DNA of 64,000 nt, from assembly GCA_020638525.1 (NCBI GenBank), contig JACKIL010000011.1:7897-71896 (forward strand). Direction: 5' to 3'. The notes under the pieces are model-generated. The model worked only from the letters and a program-made list of their open reading frames with translations, did not search any database and had not been told where the DNA came from. The DNA is from Caulobacterales bacterium (GTDB lineage Bacteria; Pseudomonadota; Alphaproteobacteria; Caulobacterales; Parvularculaceae). A program made the position numbers and the translations under genes. How positions within the stretch are numbered: position 1 is the stretch's first letter; every line of letters starts with the position of its first letter. Of this stretch, positions 8,467 to 17,904 are shown in pieces.

Positions 8467-9396
8467 ATGAGCGCCGCGAGTCGAGTTGATCTATACCCTT
8501 CGCGATCGACGCCCAAACCGCGATTCATCGAACGATGCGATCCGGTGGTCTATAGCGAATGGTCGCCGGGCGCGCCGCTGGCGCGCGATAAAGTGAACGC
8601 CTATGAACGCAATGGCTTTCTCGCGCTTGAGGGGTTGCTGCGCGCGGACGAAGTCGAACTGTTGCTCGGAGAGGGCGCGCGTTTGCGCGCTGATCCGGCG
8701 GCGCTGGAAGACGAAACCGTCATTTCCGAACCTGGGGCTGGCGCCGTTCGGTCCGTCTTCAAAATTCACCGGCAAAACGATGTTTTCGCACGCCTTGCCT
8801 GCGATGCGCGTCTTGCGGGCATCGCGCAATTCCTGTTGGGCGATGACGTTTACATCCATCAGTCACGCCTCAACTACAAACCGGGTTTTCAGGGTAAGGA
8901 GTTTTACTGGCATTCCGACTTCGAGACATGGCATGTCGAAGATGGCATGCCGCGCATGCGTGCGCTCTCCATGTCGGTGCTTTTGACAGAGAATACCCCG
9001 GCGAACGGTCCGACAATGTTTATGCCCGGCTCGCACAAGCGCTACGCAGCCTGTGTGGGCGAAACGCCGGATGATCACTACAAACAGTCGTTGAAAAAGC
9101 AGGAATACGGCGTGCCTGACGAGGCGAGCCTAGCCGACCTTGCGTCATCAGGCATCGAAATGCCGACGGGACCAGCCGGCACGGTGGTGATCTTCGACTG
9201 CAATGTCATGCACGGATCGAATTCCAACATTACGCCAATGCCGCGCTCGAATGCGTTTCTCGTCTTCAACGCAGTCTCAAACAAACTCGAAGCGCCCTTC
9301 GGGCCGATGACGCCGAGGCCGGAGTTCATCGCCGCGCGCGAGCGCACGGAAGCGATCATGCCGGTCGAAAATCCGCTCCTCATGAGCGCGGCGTAA
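8467..9396 (+). CDS. ectD: Ectoine 5-hydroxylase (Fe(II)/2-oxoglutarate dioxygenase)
   Basis: 309 residues. PhyH-like double-stranded beta-helix with the iron facial triad visible: H and D in YWHSDFETWH and the distal His in NVMHGSNSN; the EctD signature between them is present. It hydroxylates ectoine to 5-hydroxyectoine using O2 and 2-oxoglutarate. Its placement inside the ect operon says the strain makes both solutes. Confidence 0.96.
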   Translation: MSAASRVDLYPSRSTPKPRFIERCDPVVYSEWSPGAPLARDKVNAYERNGFLALEGLLRADEVELLLGEGARLRADPAALEDETVISEPGAGAVRSVFKIHRQNDVFARLACDARLAGIAQFLLGDDVYIHQSRLNYKPGFQGKEFYWHSDFETWHVEDGMPRMRALSMSVLLTENTPANGPTMFMPGSHKRYAACVGETPDDHYKQSLKKQEYGVPDEASLADLASSGIEMPTGPAGTVVIFDCNVMHGSNSNITPMPRSNAFLVFNAVSNKLEAPFGPMTPRPEFIAARERTEAIMPVENPLLMSAA

Positions 9397-9405
9397 GACA
9401 ACATA

Positions 9406-10875
9406 ATGGATAAGCAGATGGAAAATCGCCCGCTCAAGGTCGAGAAAATCGGCGGCACGTCCATGGCCGACACGAAGGCGGTCCTTAACAACGTGCTGTT
9501 GCGAAGCAAAGCGCCGGAAGAACTCTACAACCGCATCGTGGTCGTCTCCGCTTATGCCGGCGTCACGGACAAGCTGCTGGAACAGAAGAAAACAGGCGAG
9601 CCGGGCGTCTATGCGCTCTTTGCGAGCGCTGAGACGGGAGCAAGCTGGGAAAAAGCCCTCGATCGCGTCGCCGAGGAAATGTTGACGCTCAATCAGAAGA
9701 TATTCGGCGACTGTGCGGACCGGCGGACGGCCGACAGTTTCGTCCGCGAGCGTGTTGAAGGCATTCGTAGCTGCCTGATCGATCTGCGGCGCTTGTGCTC
9801 CTATGGCCACTTCCATCTTGATGAGCACATGCTTACCGTGCGCGAAATGCTTTCGGCGCTGGGTGAAGCGCACAGCGCGAACAATACGGCGCTCCTCCTT
9901 CGCCAGCATGGCGTCAACGCCTGCTTCATCGACATGACGGGCTGGCGTGACGAAACGCAACCGACGCTTGATGAGCGTATCCAGTCTTCACTCGGCGCCG
10001 TGGATCTCTCCTCCGAGCTTCCGATCGTGACCGGCTATGCGCATTGCCGGGAAGGTCTGATGCGCAATTTCGATCGCGGTTACACGGAAGTCACTTTCTC
10101 GCGCATCGCTGTGCTGCTGCAAGCGAGCGAAGCGATCATCCACAAGGAATTTCACCTTTCGAGCGCTGACCCGAAAATCGTCGGGGTCGAGAAAGTCCAA
10201 AAAATCGGAAAGACGAACTACGACGTCGCGGATCAGCTCTCAAATATGGGTATGGAAGCAGTGCATCCGCGCGCGGCGAAAGGGCTTCGTCAGGCGGGCA
10301 TTCCGCTGCGCGTAAAGAATACTTTCGACCCGACCGACGCTGGAACAGAGATCAGCGGCGATTATGTCTCGACGACGCCGCGAACGGAAATTGTGACGGG
10401 TTTGCGCGATGTCTTCGCCTTTGAGTTTTTCGAGCAGGACATGGTGGGTGTTAAAGGTTACGACGCGGCGATTCTGGAAGCGCTGAAGCGTCACAATGTT
10501 CGCATTGTCTCGAAGACATCGAACGCAAACACCATTACGCATTATCTCGCCGGGCCGCTGAAAGCCGTGAAACGCGCGGCGGCGCAGCTGGAAGAGAATT
10601 ATCCGACTGCCGTAGTTACGGCGCGCAAAGTCTCCATCATTTCCGTCATCGGCAGCGACCTGCGAGTAGCAGGCCTCACCAAGACGGCGGTCGTAGCGCT
10701 TACGGATGGCGGTGTGGAGATTCTCGGCCTTCATCAGTTGATGCGCAATGTTGACGTTCAGTTCGTCATTCAAGAGGACGATTTTGAGCGTGCAATCACG
10801 CTGCTTCATGCGCAACTCATCGAAAAAGCCGATGTACGTGACGGCGCGCGGACAATCGGCCGGCAAGCCGCCTAA
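9406..10875 (+). CDS. ask_ect: Ectoine-linked aspartate kinase
   Basis: 489 residues (an internal ATG at 9418 is an alternative start). The N-terminal kinase motif KIGGTSMAD and C-terminal ACT-like repeats are visible. The protein is of the divergent Ask_Ect class found only in ect operons, which supplies aspartyl phosphate while escaping normal lysine/threonine feedback control. It follows ectD by 9 bases. It ties ectoine output to a dedicated aspartate entry. Confidence 0.95.
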   Translation: MDKQMENRPLKVEKIGGTSMADTKAVLNNVLLRSKAPEELYNRIVVVSAYAGVTDKLLEQKKTGEPGVYALFASAETGASWEKALDRVAEEMLTLNQKIFGDCADRRTADSFVRERVEGIRSCLIDLRRLCSYGHFHLDEHMLTVREMLSALGEAHSANNTALLLRQHGVNACFIDMTGWRDETQPTLDERIQSSLGAVDLSSELPIVTGYAHCREGLMRNFDRGYTEVTFSRIAVLLQASEAIIHKEFHLSSADPKIVGVEKVQKIGKTNYDVADQLSNMGMEAVHPRAAKGLRQAGIPLRVKNTFDPTDAGTEISGDYVSTTPRTEIVTGLRDVFAFEFFEQDMVGVKGYDAAILEALKRHNVRIVSKTSNANTITHYLAGPLKAVKRAAAQLEENYPTAVVTARKVSIISVIGSDLRVAGLTKTAVVALTDGGVEILGLHQLMRNVDVQFVIQEDDFERAITLLHAQLIEKADVRDGARTIGRQAA

Positions 10876-10936
10876 GGATAATCGCGGCGACTCTAAAACC
10901 TTCGGCGCATTTCGCATTTTTCAGAGGAGTGAGACC

Positions 10937-11245
10937 ATGAAACTCACAGACCAACAGTCAGGCGCGGTCACGGAAAAGCTGGGTCTTTCCCCGATCAGCG
11001 AGCAGCATGAGGTCTATCCTCAATTGGCGAAGGCGCTTGGCGAACATACGTTCTTCATCAGCGAGAAGGGGCTCTTCGTATTCTCGCCTCAATCCGAAAC
11101 TGAAGAGGCGGACTCAACAGCGCGTCTCTTCGTTGTCGCAACCTGGTCGACAGAAGAAAAAGACAGGCTGACGCCGATCAATCCTCCGGCTGCCGTCGAC
11201 GTGCTCTTCGATCTCGCGAGCGGAAACATCACTGGCGGAAGCTAG
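10937..11245 (+). CDS. Uncharacterised 102-residue protein in ectoine operon
   Basis: Start ATG at 10937 is backed by a good ribosome-binding site (GAGGAG, 10924-10929). The 102-residue product is soluble, with no signal or membrane segment. It has a mixed alpha/beta pattern: LAKALGEHTFFISEKGLFVF, then a strand-rich ARLFVVATWS, and ends NITGGS. I do not recognise the family. It is 61 bases after ask_ect, same strand, and probably co-transcribed. A role in ectoine flux or regulation is only inference from position. Confidence 0.75.
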   Translation: MKLTDQQSGAVTEKLGLSPISEQHEVYPQLAKALGEHTFFISEKGLFVFSPQSETEEADSTARLFVVATWSTEEKDRLTPINPPAAVDVLFDLASGNITGGS

Positions 11246-11247
11246 GC

Positions 11248-11370
11248 GTGTCGAGATGGCGGGATCAGCGATGGATGTTTGCGAAGAAGAGACGGGGGAA
11301 TCTTCTTCTCACTCTCCTTCTGGCTTTTCTTGTGGCCGTCATCGCTGTGCTCGCCATCCTTGGGCGATGA
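11248..11370 (+). CDS. 40-residue single-pass membrane peptide
   Basis: GTG start 2 bases after the preceding stop, with a purine-rich GGCGGAAG upstream. The product is a basic N-terminus (RWRDQRWMFAKKRR) followed by one strong hydrophobic helix (about residues 18-38, LLLTLLLAFLVAVIAVLAIL) ending GR. The topology would be N-in. An ATG at codon 10 is an alternative start. It lies directly before a sodium:solute symporter gene, so it could be a small accessory subunit; some SSS transporters have short membrane partners. Function is unproven. Confidence 0.55.
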   Translation: MSRWRDQRWMFAKKRRGNLLLTLLLAFLVAVIAVLAILGR

Positions 11371-11415
11371 CGTGCTGAACGCCGTGCGACCATCTAATGC
11401 AGGAGACGTAACGCT

Positions 11416-12858
11416 ATGATCATGGCGAGTTTCCTCGCGTTTCTTCTCATCTTTCTGACAGTCGGTCTTGCTTCCGCCTTTCGGGCGAAGAAAACGCGTA
11501 CGGATTATTACCTCGCCGGAAGCAAAGTCTCGCCATGGCTTGCGGGGCTTTCGGCCGTTGCGACCAATAATTCCGGCTATATGTTCATTGGCGTCATCGG
11601 GTTCACCTATCAGACGGGACTCGCTGCGATATGGCTGATGGTGGGCTGGATTCTTGGCGACTTTTTCGCTTCCCTGTTCATTCATCGGCGATTGCGGGAA
11701 GCGACGGCGCGGACCCATGAAGCGTCCTTCGCTGCAGTGCTCGCGACATGGAACGGCCAGAATTTCGTCGTTTGGCGCCGCGTCGCGGCCTTCATCATGC
11801 TGCTTTTTCTCGGCGCCTATGCGGCCGCGCAGATAAGCGCGGGCGGCAAAGCTTTGCAGGGCGTTCTCGGCTGGGACCCGAAGCTCGGCGCCGTCGTCGT
11901 CGCGACAATGGTTCTCGCTTACAGCATCGCCGGCGGCATCCGTGCGTCGATCTGGACTGACGCCGTTCAGTCGTTCGTCATGCTGGCGGCGATGACGCTC
12001 CTTTTCGCCGTGGGCGTGGCGGGGCAGGGCGGCGTTAGCGAGACGCTCGGCAAGATGGAAGCGGTGCCGGGATTTCTCGACTGGTTCCCGCCCGACCTCC
12101 TCTTTCCCGGCGCGCTTGGTATCGTCTTTTTCGTTGTCGGCTGGATGTTCGCCGGTTTTTCCGTTGTCGGACAGCCGCACATCATGGTGCGCTTTATGGC
12201 GCTCGACAGCCCGAAACACATGACGCGCGCGCGCGGCTGGTATTACGGCTACTTCACGCTCTTTTATGCGCTCGCAACCGGCGTCGGCATGTTATCCCGG
12301 CTTTATCTGCCTCATCTCGATGGGCTCGACCCGGAACTCGCACTGCCGACGATTGCGCTTGAACTTTTGCCGCCGGTCTTCGTCGGGATGATCCTCGCCG
12401 GCATCTTCGCAGCGACGATGTCGACGGCGGACTCTCTTGTGCTGAGCTGTTCGGCGGCATTGACGCATGACCTTCTACCGAAGCGCTTCGAAGCGTCCTG
12501 GGAAATGAAGGCGGCGACGGGCATTGTCACGGCGCTTTCGCTCGGCCTTGCGCTCAGCGGCAATCGAAGCGTTTTCAGTCTCGTCATTCTCGCCTGGTCG
12601 ACGCTTGCATCCGCTTTCGCGCCGCTCCTCACGATATATGCGCTTGGCCGGCGCATATCGGAGCGCGGGGCGATCGTCTCAATGCTGCTCGGCGTTGGCG
12701 TTGCGCTCCTGTGGCGACAACTGGGGTGGCACACCGCCGTTTATGAAGGCATGCCCGGCATCCTCTCCGGGCTGCTCGTTGCATTCTTGTTGTCGCAGCC
12801 TAAGCCCGTCGCATCCGCAAAAGCGGAAGGCGCGCAGAGCGCAGTCATCGCCGAGTGA
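11416..12858 (+). CDS. Sodium:solute symporter (SSS/PutP-like)
   Basis: 480 residues with about 13 hydrophobic helices, usual for SSS. The segment FAATMSTADSLVLSCSAALTHDLL is the SSS signature around TM8, which contributes the Na2 site; GARSK-like YYLAGSKVSPWLAGLSAVATNNSGYMF is the N-terminal substrate/Na region. PutP-type family members move proline, betaine-like or other solutes. Being last in the ect run, it may recover leaked ectoines or import another osmolyte. The substrate is not visible from sequence. Confidence 0.88.
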   Translation: MIMASFLAFLLIFLTVGLASAFRAKKTRTDYYLAGSKVSPWLAGLSAVATNNSGYMFIGVIGFTYQTGLAAIWLMVGWILGDFFASLFIHRRLREATARTHEASFAAVLATWNGQNFVVWRRVAAFIMLLFLGAYAAAQISAGGKALQGVLGWDPKLGAVVVATMVLAYSIAGGIRASIWTDAVQSFVMLAAMTLLFAVGVAGQGGVSETLGKMEAVPGFLDWFPPDLLFPGALGIVFFVVGWMFAGFSVVGQPHIMVRFMALDSPKHMTRARGWYYGYFTLFYALATGVGMLSRLYLPHLDGLDPELALPTIALELLPPVFVGMILAGIFAATMSTADSLVLSCSAALTHDLLPKRFEASWEMKAATGIVTALSLGLALSGNRSVFSLVILAWSTLASAFAPLLTIYALGRRISERGAIVSMLLGVGVALLWRQLGWHTAVYEGMPGILSGLLVAFLLSQPKPVASAKAEGAQSAVIAE

Positions 12859-12878
12859 GTGGGATTGCCGGGCGGTGC

Positions 12879-14522
12879 CTACGCCTCAATCCTGATGACC
12901 TTGTCTGCCGGCAGTGCGGGGTTGGGCTGGTGCGATGTGTAAAGGATCGCTCCGCCGCTCTGTGTCTTCCATGCTACGAGGTTCCGGGCAAGCTTGGTCG
13001 CCATTTCCTCGTCAAGCCCCGCGAAGGGTTCGTCGAGAATCAGGAGTTCAGGCGAGGATAAGAGCGCGCGGGCAATGCCGAGGCGGCGCAATTCTCCGCC
13101 TGAAAAGCCTGCGCCATTGCGCAGCTCGGTCGCAAGGCCCGCAGGCGTTGCTGAAATGACGCCGTCGATATTCGCCGTCTTTAGCGCCGCGTCTATCGCC
13201 GCCGCGTCCGCGCTCGGATTGGCGAGGCGAAGATTTGCTTCGACATCGCCAGAAAGGAAGATCGGCGTCTGCGGCGCATAACCAATACGCCGGCGAACAG
13301 CGGCGGCGCGCAATGCGCGCCAGTCGGCGCCGGCATAGGTGAGTTGGCCGCTTGCGGGATCTCTCAACTTCAGGATGGTTTCGATGATCGTCGTCTTGCC
13401 GCTTCCGGAACGACCTGAGAGCTCGACGATCTCGCCAGCGTTGATATCAAACGTAACTGCTGCGAGCGAAACACCGGGCGCCGGCGAGGTGATTACGCCC
13501 TGCAGGCGCAATGGTAAAACGTTGTCTATATCGGCCGCGAGCGCCTCGTTCGGCTCGCTTACGGCGTCCGGCGCCAGAAGCCGCGACTTGATGCGGCGAG
13601 CGGCTTCATCTGCGCGCGCGAGCGCGTCGAAAGTTTGCGTCATCACGCTCGTCATTTGCAACGCGGCGAGCGCGGCGAGGGAAGCGCCAGCGCTCAGCGC
13701 CACGGCGGCATCAGAGGCTTCTCCGCGCCAGAGCACGAACGCTGCGACAAGGAAGCCAAGGCCGAGGGTCGCAGCGCTTTGAAGCTGATGCGGCGCTTCA
13801 ATGCGGCGGCGCATGTCGAGCGAGTTTTCAGAGAGGCTCATTATATCGCTCGCCGCTCGCGCGTCCGCCCCATAGGCGATGAGTTCCGGCGCGCCATCCG
13901 CATAGTCGCTCAGAAGCTTGCGCATTTCGTCATTCAAACGCGCGGCCTCTTTCTCTTGCTCCCGCGCTCTGCGAAAGGCGAAAAGCGGACCAGCGATGCT
14001 CGCGAGTAAAATTGCGGCGGCAAGTACGAATGCGGCCAATGCGTCGATGCGCGCCGTAATGACAATGGCGATGAGCGCCGCCGTAGCTGTCGAGACGGCG
14101 GGCAGTACGACGCGGAGAAACGCTCCTTCAACCGCTTCAACATGATCGGCGATGAGGGAGAGTTCCTCCGCGCCCGGGGCTACGCCGCCGGGCGTGCTGC
14201 GCGCAATACGCTCGAAAAGCCTGGAGCGAAGGCGCGCTGAGAGCGCCAGGATGGCGTCGTGTCCGGCGAGCTGTTCGCCATATTTTCCAAGAACGCGCGT
14301 GAAGGCGGCGCCGCGCACGCCGGCGCTCGGGAAAAGATAGTTGAAGGCGAGCGCACCGCCCGCAACGCCCGCGACGGCGCTTGCGACGATGAACCAACCC
14401 GAAAGCGCCAGAAGCACGACAGACGATGCCGCGGCGACAGCTCCTAGAAGCGCCGCAAGCGCGAAACGACGGCGCGACTTCGAATCGATGACCATCAGGA
14501 AACGTAGTATGTCCACGTTCAA
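12879..14522 (-). CDS. cydC: Thiol reductant ABC exporter subunit CydC
   Basis: 547 residues: six-helix ABC exporter domain (1-300) and an ATPase domain with Walker A GRSGSGKTT, signature SGGELRRLGIARAL and Walker B LLILDEPFAG. CydDC exports cysteine/glutathione to the periplasm and is needed to assemble cytochrome bd. It overlaps the cydD stop by 4 bases, so the pair is translationally coupled. Ends convergent with the SSS symporter. Confidence 0.93.
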   Translation of the reverse strand: MNVDILRFLMVIDSKSRRRFALAALLGAVAAASSVVLLALSGWFIVASAVAGVAGGALAFNYLFPSAGVRGAAFTRVLGKYGEQLAGHDAILALSARLRSRLFERIARSTPGGVAPGAEELSLIADHVEAVEGAFLRVVLPAVSTATAALIAIVITARIDALAAFVLAAAILLASIAGPLFAFRRAREQEKEAARLNDEMRKLLSDYADGAPELIAYGADARAASDIMSLSENSLDMRRRIEAPHQLQSAATLGLGFLVAAFVLWRGEASDAAVALSAGASLAALAALQMTSVMTQTFDALARADEAARRIKSRLLAPDAVSEPNEALAADIDNVLPLRLQGVITSPAPGVSLAAVTFDINAGEIVELSGRSGSGKTTIIETILKLRDPASGQLTYAGADWRALRAAAVRRRIGYAPQTPIFLSGDVEANLRLANPSADAAAIDAALKTANIDGVISATPAGLATELRNGAGFSGGELRRLGIARALLSSPELLILDEPFAGLDEEMATKLARNLVAWKTQSGGAILYTSHQPNPALPADKVIRIEA

Positions 14523-16198
14523 ACCTCCTGTCGCAGCATGACGAGGTGGTCCGCAATCGCGCGCACGCTTTCATGATGCGTGGCGATGATGACGGTGCGT
14601 CCTTCGGCGGCGCGCCGCAGTGTTGCAAGAAACTCGGCTTCCGACGCTGCATCGAGATGCGCCGTCGGCTCGTCCAGCAGCATGAGATTGGCGTCAAGAA
14701 GCAGCGCTCGGGCGAGCGCGATCCGCTGGCGCTCCCCGCCGGAGACGCCTGAACCGCCGCGCCCGAGCATGCGTTGCAATGGAGGCGCGCCCGCCGATTT
14801 CTCCGCGGCGGCGATCTCGGCGTCGCTCGCGCCCGGTGCGGCGAGCACTATGTTCTCTGCGATGCTCGCTGCAGCAAGCCAGCTCGTCTGGCCGATATAG
14901 GATATCCGGGCGGCGGCGCGTTCTCCGCACTGAAGCGCTTCACCGTCAATTATGATTTCGCCGTCGGCGAGATCAACGAGGCCGAGAAGGGAGAGGAGCG
15001 CGCTCGTCTTACCGCATCCGGAGGGGCCGGCGATGACGGTGATTTCGCCCGCCGGCGCCTCGAACGAAAGCGGCCCGACAGTGACGCCGTCATCGCCTCG
15101 GGTGATGAGAACATTGTGAAAAGCGATTGCAGGCGCGTTTTGTCTTTGCGGGCTTGTCGCTTCTTGAGCTGCCGCCGCAGTGGTCTCGCCGGCAAGCGCG
15201 AGCGCCGCCGCCATCGCATTCGATCTGTCATGGTGAAGCGCGCCGAGGCGACGGATCGGCGCATAGAACTCAGGCGCGATCATCAGGATGATGAGCCCCT
15301 CGCGCAGCGTGACGAATTCGCCTGTCGGAAACGGAAATTCGCCGAGAAGCTGAAAGCCGACATAGACGGCGACAAGCGCGATAGAGACCGTTGAGAAAAA
15401 TTCAAGCACGGATGTCGAAAGGAAAGCGGCCCGCAAGACGGTCATCGTCTTGCGCCGGAGCATGTCCGCTGACTCTGAGATATGGGCGGCCTCGCGATCG
15501 ATTGCGTTGTGAACCTTGATCGCGCCGACAGCTTTCAGCCTGTCATTGAAAATATCGGAAAGAAGGGTCAGCGAATCCTGTTGAGCCCGCGCGCGAGCGG
15601 CGGTCTCAGTTCCTGTCAGCCACAAGAAGACCGGGAGTAGCGGCGCGCCAACCGCGAGAAGCAGCCCGCCTGCGATGCTCTGTGTAAAGACAATGACGAG
15701 GAGAAGGAGAGGGGCGATGAGCGCAGCCACAACGCCGGGTGACCATCGCGCCGCATAGCCGTAGACGTTCTGACAGCGATCGACGAGCGTGGAGACGACG
15801 TCGCCCGGCCCGTGCGCGCCGCGTGCGAGCGCGCCGAGATCTGCATAGCCTTCCAGCGCGTTCTTGCGGGCTTCCTGCACGGCGATCGCGCCCGCCTTGG
15901 TTCCGACGCGTTCCGCGAGCGCCGCGAAGGCGGCGCGGACGAGGCCGGAAAGCGCCGCCGCGCCAAGATAGGGAAGGGCGGGCGCGCCATCGAGCATCGC
16001 CGCGACTGCAAAGGCGAAGGCGACCGCAAAACCGCCATAGGTCAAATGACCGCCGACCTGGAGGAACGCCGCCAGGGCGACCTGCCGGCGCGCCGGGGCG
16101 GAGACGCGCTTCAGCCAGGCGCTCGCGCGAGACTTTTCCGCTTTGGAGGCGGCTGTTTTTAGAGCGGCTGGCGCCGGTGTTGACTTGGAACTTTGCAT
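14519..16198 (-). CDS. cydD: Thiol reductant ABC exporter subunit CydD
   Basis: 559 residues: N-terminal six-helix exporter domain (about 40-330) and ATPase domain with Walker A GPSGCGKTSALL, signature VSGGERQRIALARAL and Walker B LMLLDEPTAH. Partner of CydC. The first about 25 residues are a charged Ala/Lys-rich tail. Divergent from cydA, sharing a 128-base control region with an FNR-like box. Confidence 0.93.
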   Translation of the reverse strand: MQSSKSTPAPAALKTAASKAEKSRASAWLKRVSAPARRQVALAAFLQVGGHLTYGGFAVAFAFAVAAMLDGAPALPYLGAAALSGLVRAAFAALAERVGTKAGAIAVQEARKNALEGYADLGALARGAHGPGDVVSTLVDRCQNVYGYAARWSPGVVAALIAPLLLLVIVFTQSIAGGLLLAVGAPLLPVFLWLTGTETAARARAQQDSLTLLSDIFNDRLKAVGAIKVHNAIDREAAHISESADMLRRKTMTVLRAAFLSTSVLEFFSTVSIALVAVYVGFQLLGEFPFPTGEFVTLREGLIILMIAPEFYAPIRRLGALHHDRSNAMAAALALAGETTAAAAQEATSPQRQNAPAIAFHNVLITRGDDGVTVGPLSFEAPAGEITVIAGPSGCGKTSALLSLLGLVDLADGEIIIDGEALQCGERAAARISYIGQTSWLAAASIAENIVLAAPGASDAEIAAAEKSAGAPPLQRMLGRGGSGVSGGERQRIALARALLLDANLMLLDEPTAHLDAASEAEFLATLRRAAEGRTVIIATHHESVRAIADHLVMLRQEV

Positions 16199-16227
16199 CT
16201 TGGCGAACGCTGATAGCCTGTTTCGGG

Positions 16228-16241
16228 TTGAGTTGCGTCAA
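16228..16241. promoter_or_regulatory. FNR/Anr-like box between cydDC and cydABX
   Basis: TTGAG-TTGC-GTCAA keeps the TTGA-N6-TCAA core of the FNR consensus (TTGAT-N4-ATCAA). It lies 30 bases before cydD and 86 before cydA. Oxygen-responsive control of cytochrome bd by FNR-type regulators is well established, so a shared low-oxygen switch is plausible. Confidence 0.55.
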
Positions 16242-16326
16242 TTTGCCCGCGAGCGCGGGCCTGTATTTGTTGCGCACGCGAGAGCCTTAAGTTACATCCC
16301 GGATGAAACAATTAAAGGGTTGAGCC

Positions 16327-17892
16327 ATGATAGACACCACAGTGGCCGACTTGTCGCGGTGGCAATTCGCGCTCACCGCCATGTATCACTTCCTCTTCGT
16401 GCCTTTGACGCTGGGCCTTTCGATCCTGCTTGTCATCATGGAGAGCGTCTATGTGATGACCGGGCGGCAAGTCTGGAAAGACATCACCAAATTCTGGGGC
16501 ACGCTTTTCGGAATCAATTTCGTGCTCGGCGTCGCGACCGGCGTCACCATGGAATTCGAATTCGGGATGAACTGGTCCTACTATTCGCATTATGTCGGCG
16601 ACATTTTCGGCGCGCCGCTCGCGATCGAGGGCCTGATGGCCTTCTTCCTCGAGGCGACGCTTGTCGGCCTCATGTTCTTCGGATGGGACAAGCTTTCCAA
16701 GGTCGCGCACCTTGCGACGACGGCGGCGGTCGCGCTCGGGTCGAACCTGTCAGCGCTCTGGATTCTCATCGCCAACGCCTGGATGCAGAATCCGGTCGGC
16801 TCGACTTTCAACCCCGATACGATGCGCATGGAAGTGACGGACTTCGCCGCTGTCATCTTCAATCCCGTCGCGCAGGCGAAGTTCGTTCACACGGTGAGCG
16901 CGGGCTATGTCACGGCCGCCATCTTTGTGCTTGGCGTCTCGGCCTATTATCTGTTGAAGAACAAAAATGTGGGCGTCGCGCGCCGGTCGATGGCGGTCGC
17001 TGCCTCTTTCGGGCTCGCTTCCGCCCTGTCGGTTGTCGTGCTGGGCGACGAGTCCGGTTACACGCTCACCGACAACCAGAAAATGAAACTCGCAGCGCTT
17101 GAGGCGATGTGGGAGACTGAAAAGGCTCCGGCGGGCCTCAACATCTTCGGCATTCCGGATGTCGAGGAACGCACGACCCATAACGCGATCAAGATTCCTT
17201 ACGTTCTCGGCCTCATCGCGACGCGGAGCCTCGATGGAACTGTCGAAGGCATTCTGCCGCTTGTCGCCGTCGCTGAAGAGCGCATCGAGAACGGCGTCGT
17301 CGCCTATGACGCCGTCCAGAAGTTGCGTGAAGACCCGAACGACATTTCTGCGCGCGAAACGTTCGAAGCCTCAAAGCGCGATCTCGGCTATGGCCTTCTC
17401 TTGAAGCGCTATGTCGCCGATCCCCGGCAGGCGACGAAGGAGCAAATCCAGAAAGCGGCGTGGGATACGGTGCCGAACGTGCCTGTGCTGTTCTGGGTGT
17501 TCCGCATCATGGTCGGCATCGGATTTTACTTCATCGCGCTCTTCGCCGGCTCATTCTATTTCGCAAGCGTGCAGCAATCGGCGCCGCGCTGGCTGTTGCG
17601 GCTCGCGGTCATCTCGATCCCGCTGCCCTGGATCGCGGCGGAAGTCGGCTGGCTTCTCGCCGAGCATGGTCGCCAGCCCTGGATTATCGAAGGCGTGCTG
17701 CCCACTTTCCTCGGCGTTTCAAGCCTGAATGCAGGCCAGGTGATGGGAACGATCATTGGCTTTACGGCGCTCTACGGCGTTCTCGCGATTATCGAGATCA
17801 CGCTGATGCTGCGCGCCATCGGCATCGGACCCTATGGCCACAAGACGGCGAAGCCGGCCGGCGGCGCCGCTGCGGCGATGATCGATCGATAA
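16327..17892 (+). CDS. cydA: Cytochrome bd ubiquinol oxidase subunit I
   Basis: 521 residues, the length of the long Q-loop (E. coli) class, with the GRQPW motif near residue 448 (AEHGRQPWIIEGVLPT). The N-terminal YHFLFVPLTLG carries a heme ligand His. Hydrophobic helices match the 9-helix CydA fold. It oxidises quinol and reduces O2 with high affinity, and aids NO and peroxide tolerance. Ribosome-binding site AAAGGG precedes the ATG. Confidence 0.97.
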   Translation: MIDTTVADLSRWQFALTAMYHFLFVPLTLGLSILLVIMESVYVMTGRQVWKDITKFWGTLFGINFVLGVATGVTMEFEFGMNWSYYSHYVGDIFGAPLAIEGLMAFFLEATLVGLMFFGWDKLSKVAHLATTAAVALGSNLSALWILIANAWMQNPVGSTFNPDTMRMEVTDFAAVIFNPVAQAKFVHTVSAGYVTAAIFVLGVSAYYLLKNKNVGVARRSMAVAASFGLASALSVVVLGDESGYTLTDNQKMKLAALEAMWETEKAPAGLNIFGIPDVEERTTHNAIKIPYVLGLIATRSLDGTVEGILPLVAVAEERIENGVVAYDAVQKLREDPNDISARETFEASKRDLGYGLLLKRYVADPRQATKEQIQKAAWDTVPNVPVLFWVFRIMVGIGFYFIALFAGSFYFASVQQSAPRWLLRLAVISIPLPWIAAEVGWLLAEHGRQPWIIEGVLPTFLGVSSLNAGQVMGTIIGFTALYGVLAIIEITLMLRAIGIGPYGHKTAKPAGGAAAAMIDR

Positions 17893-17904
17893 GGAGTGAC
17901 GGTC

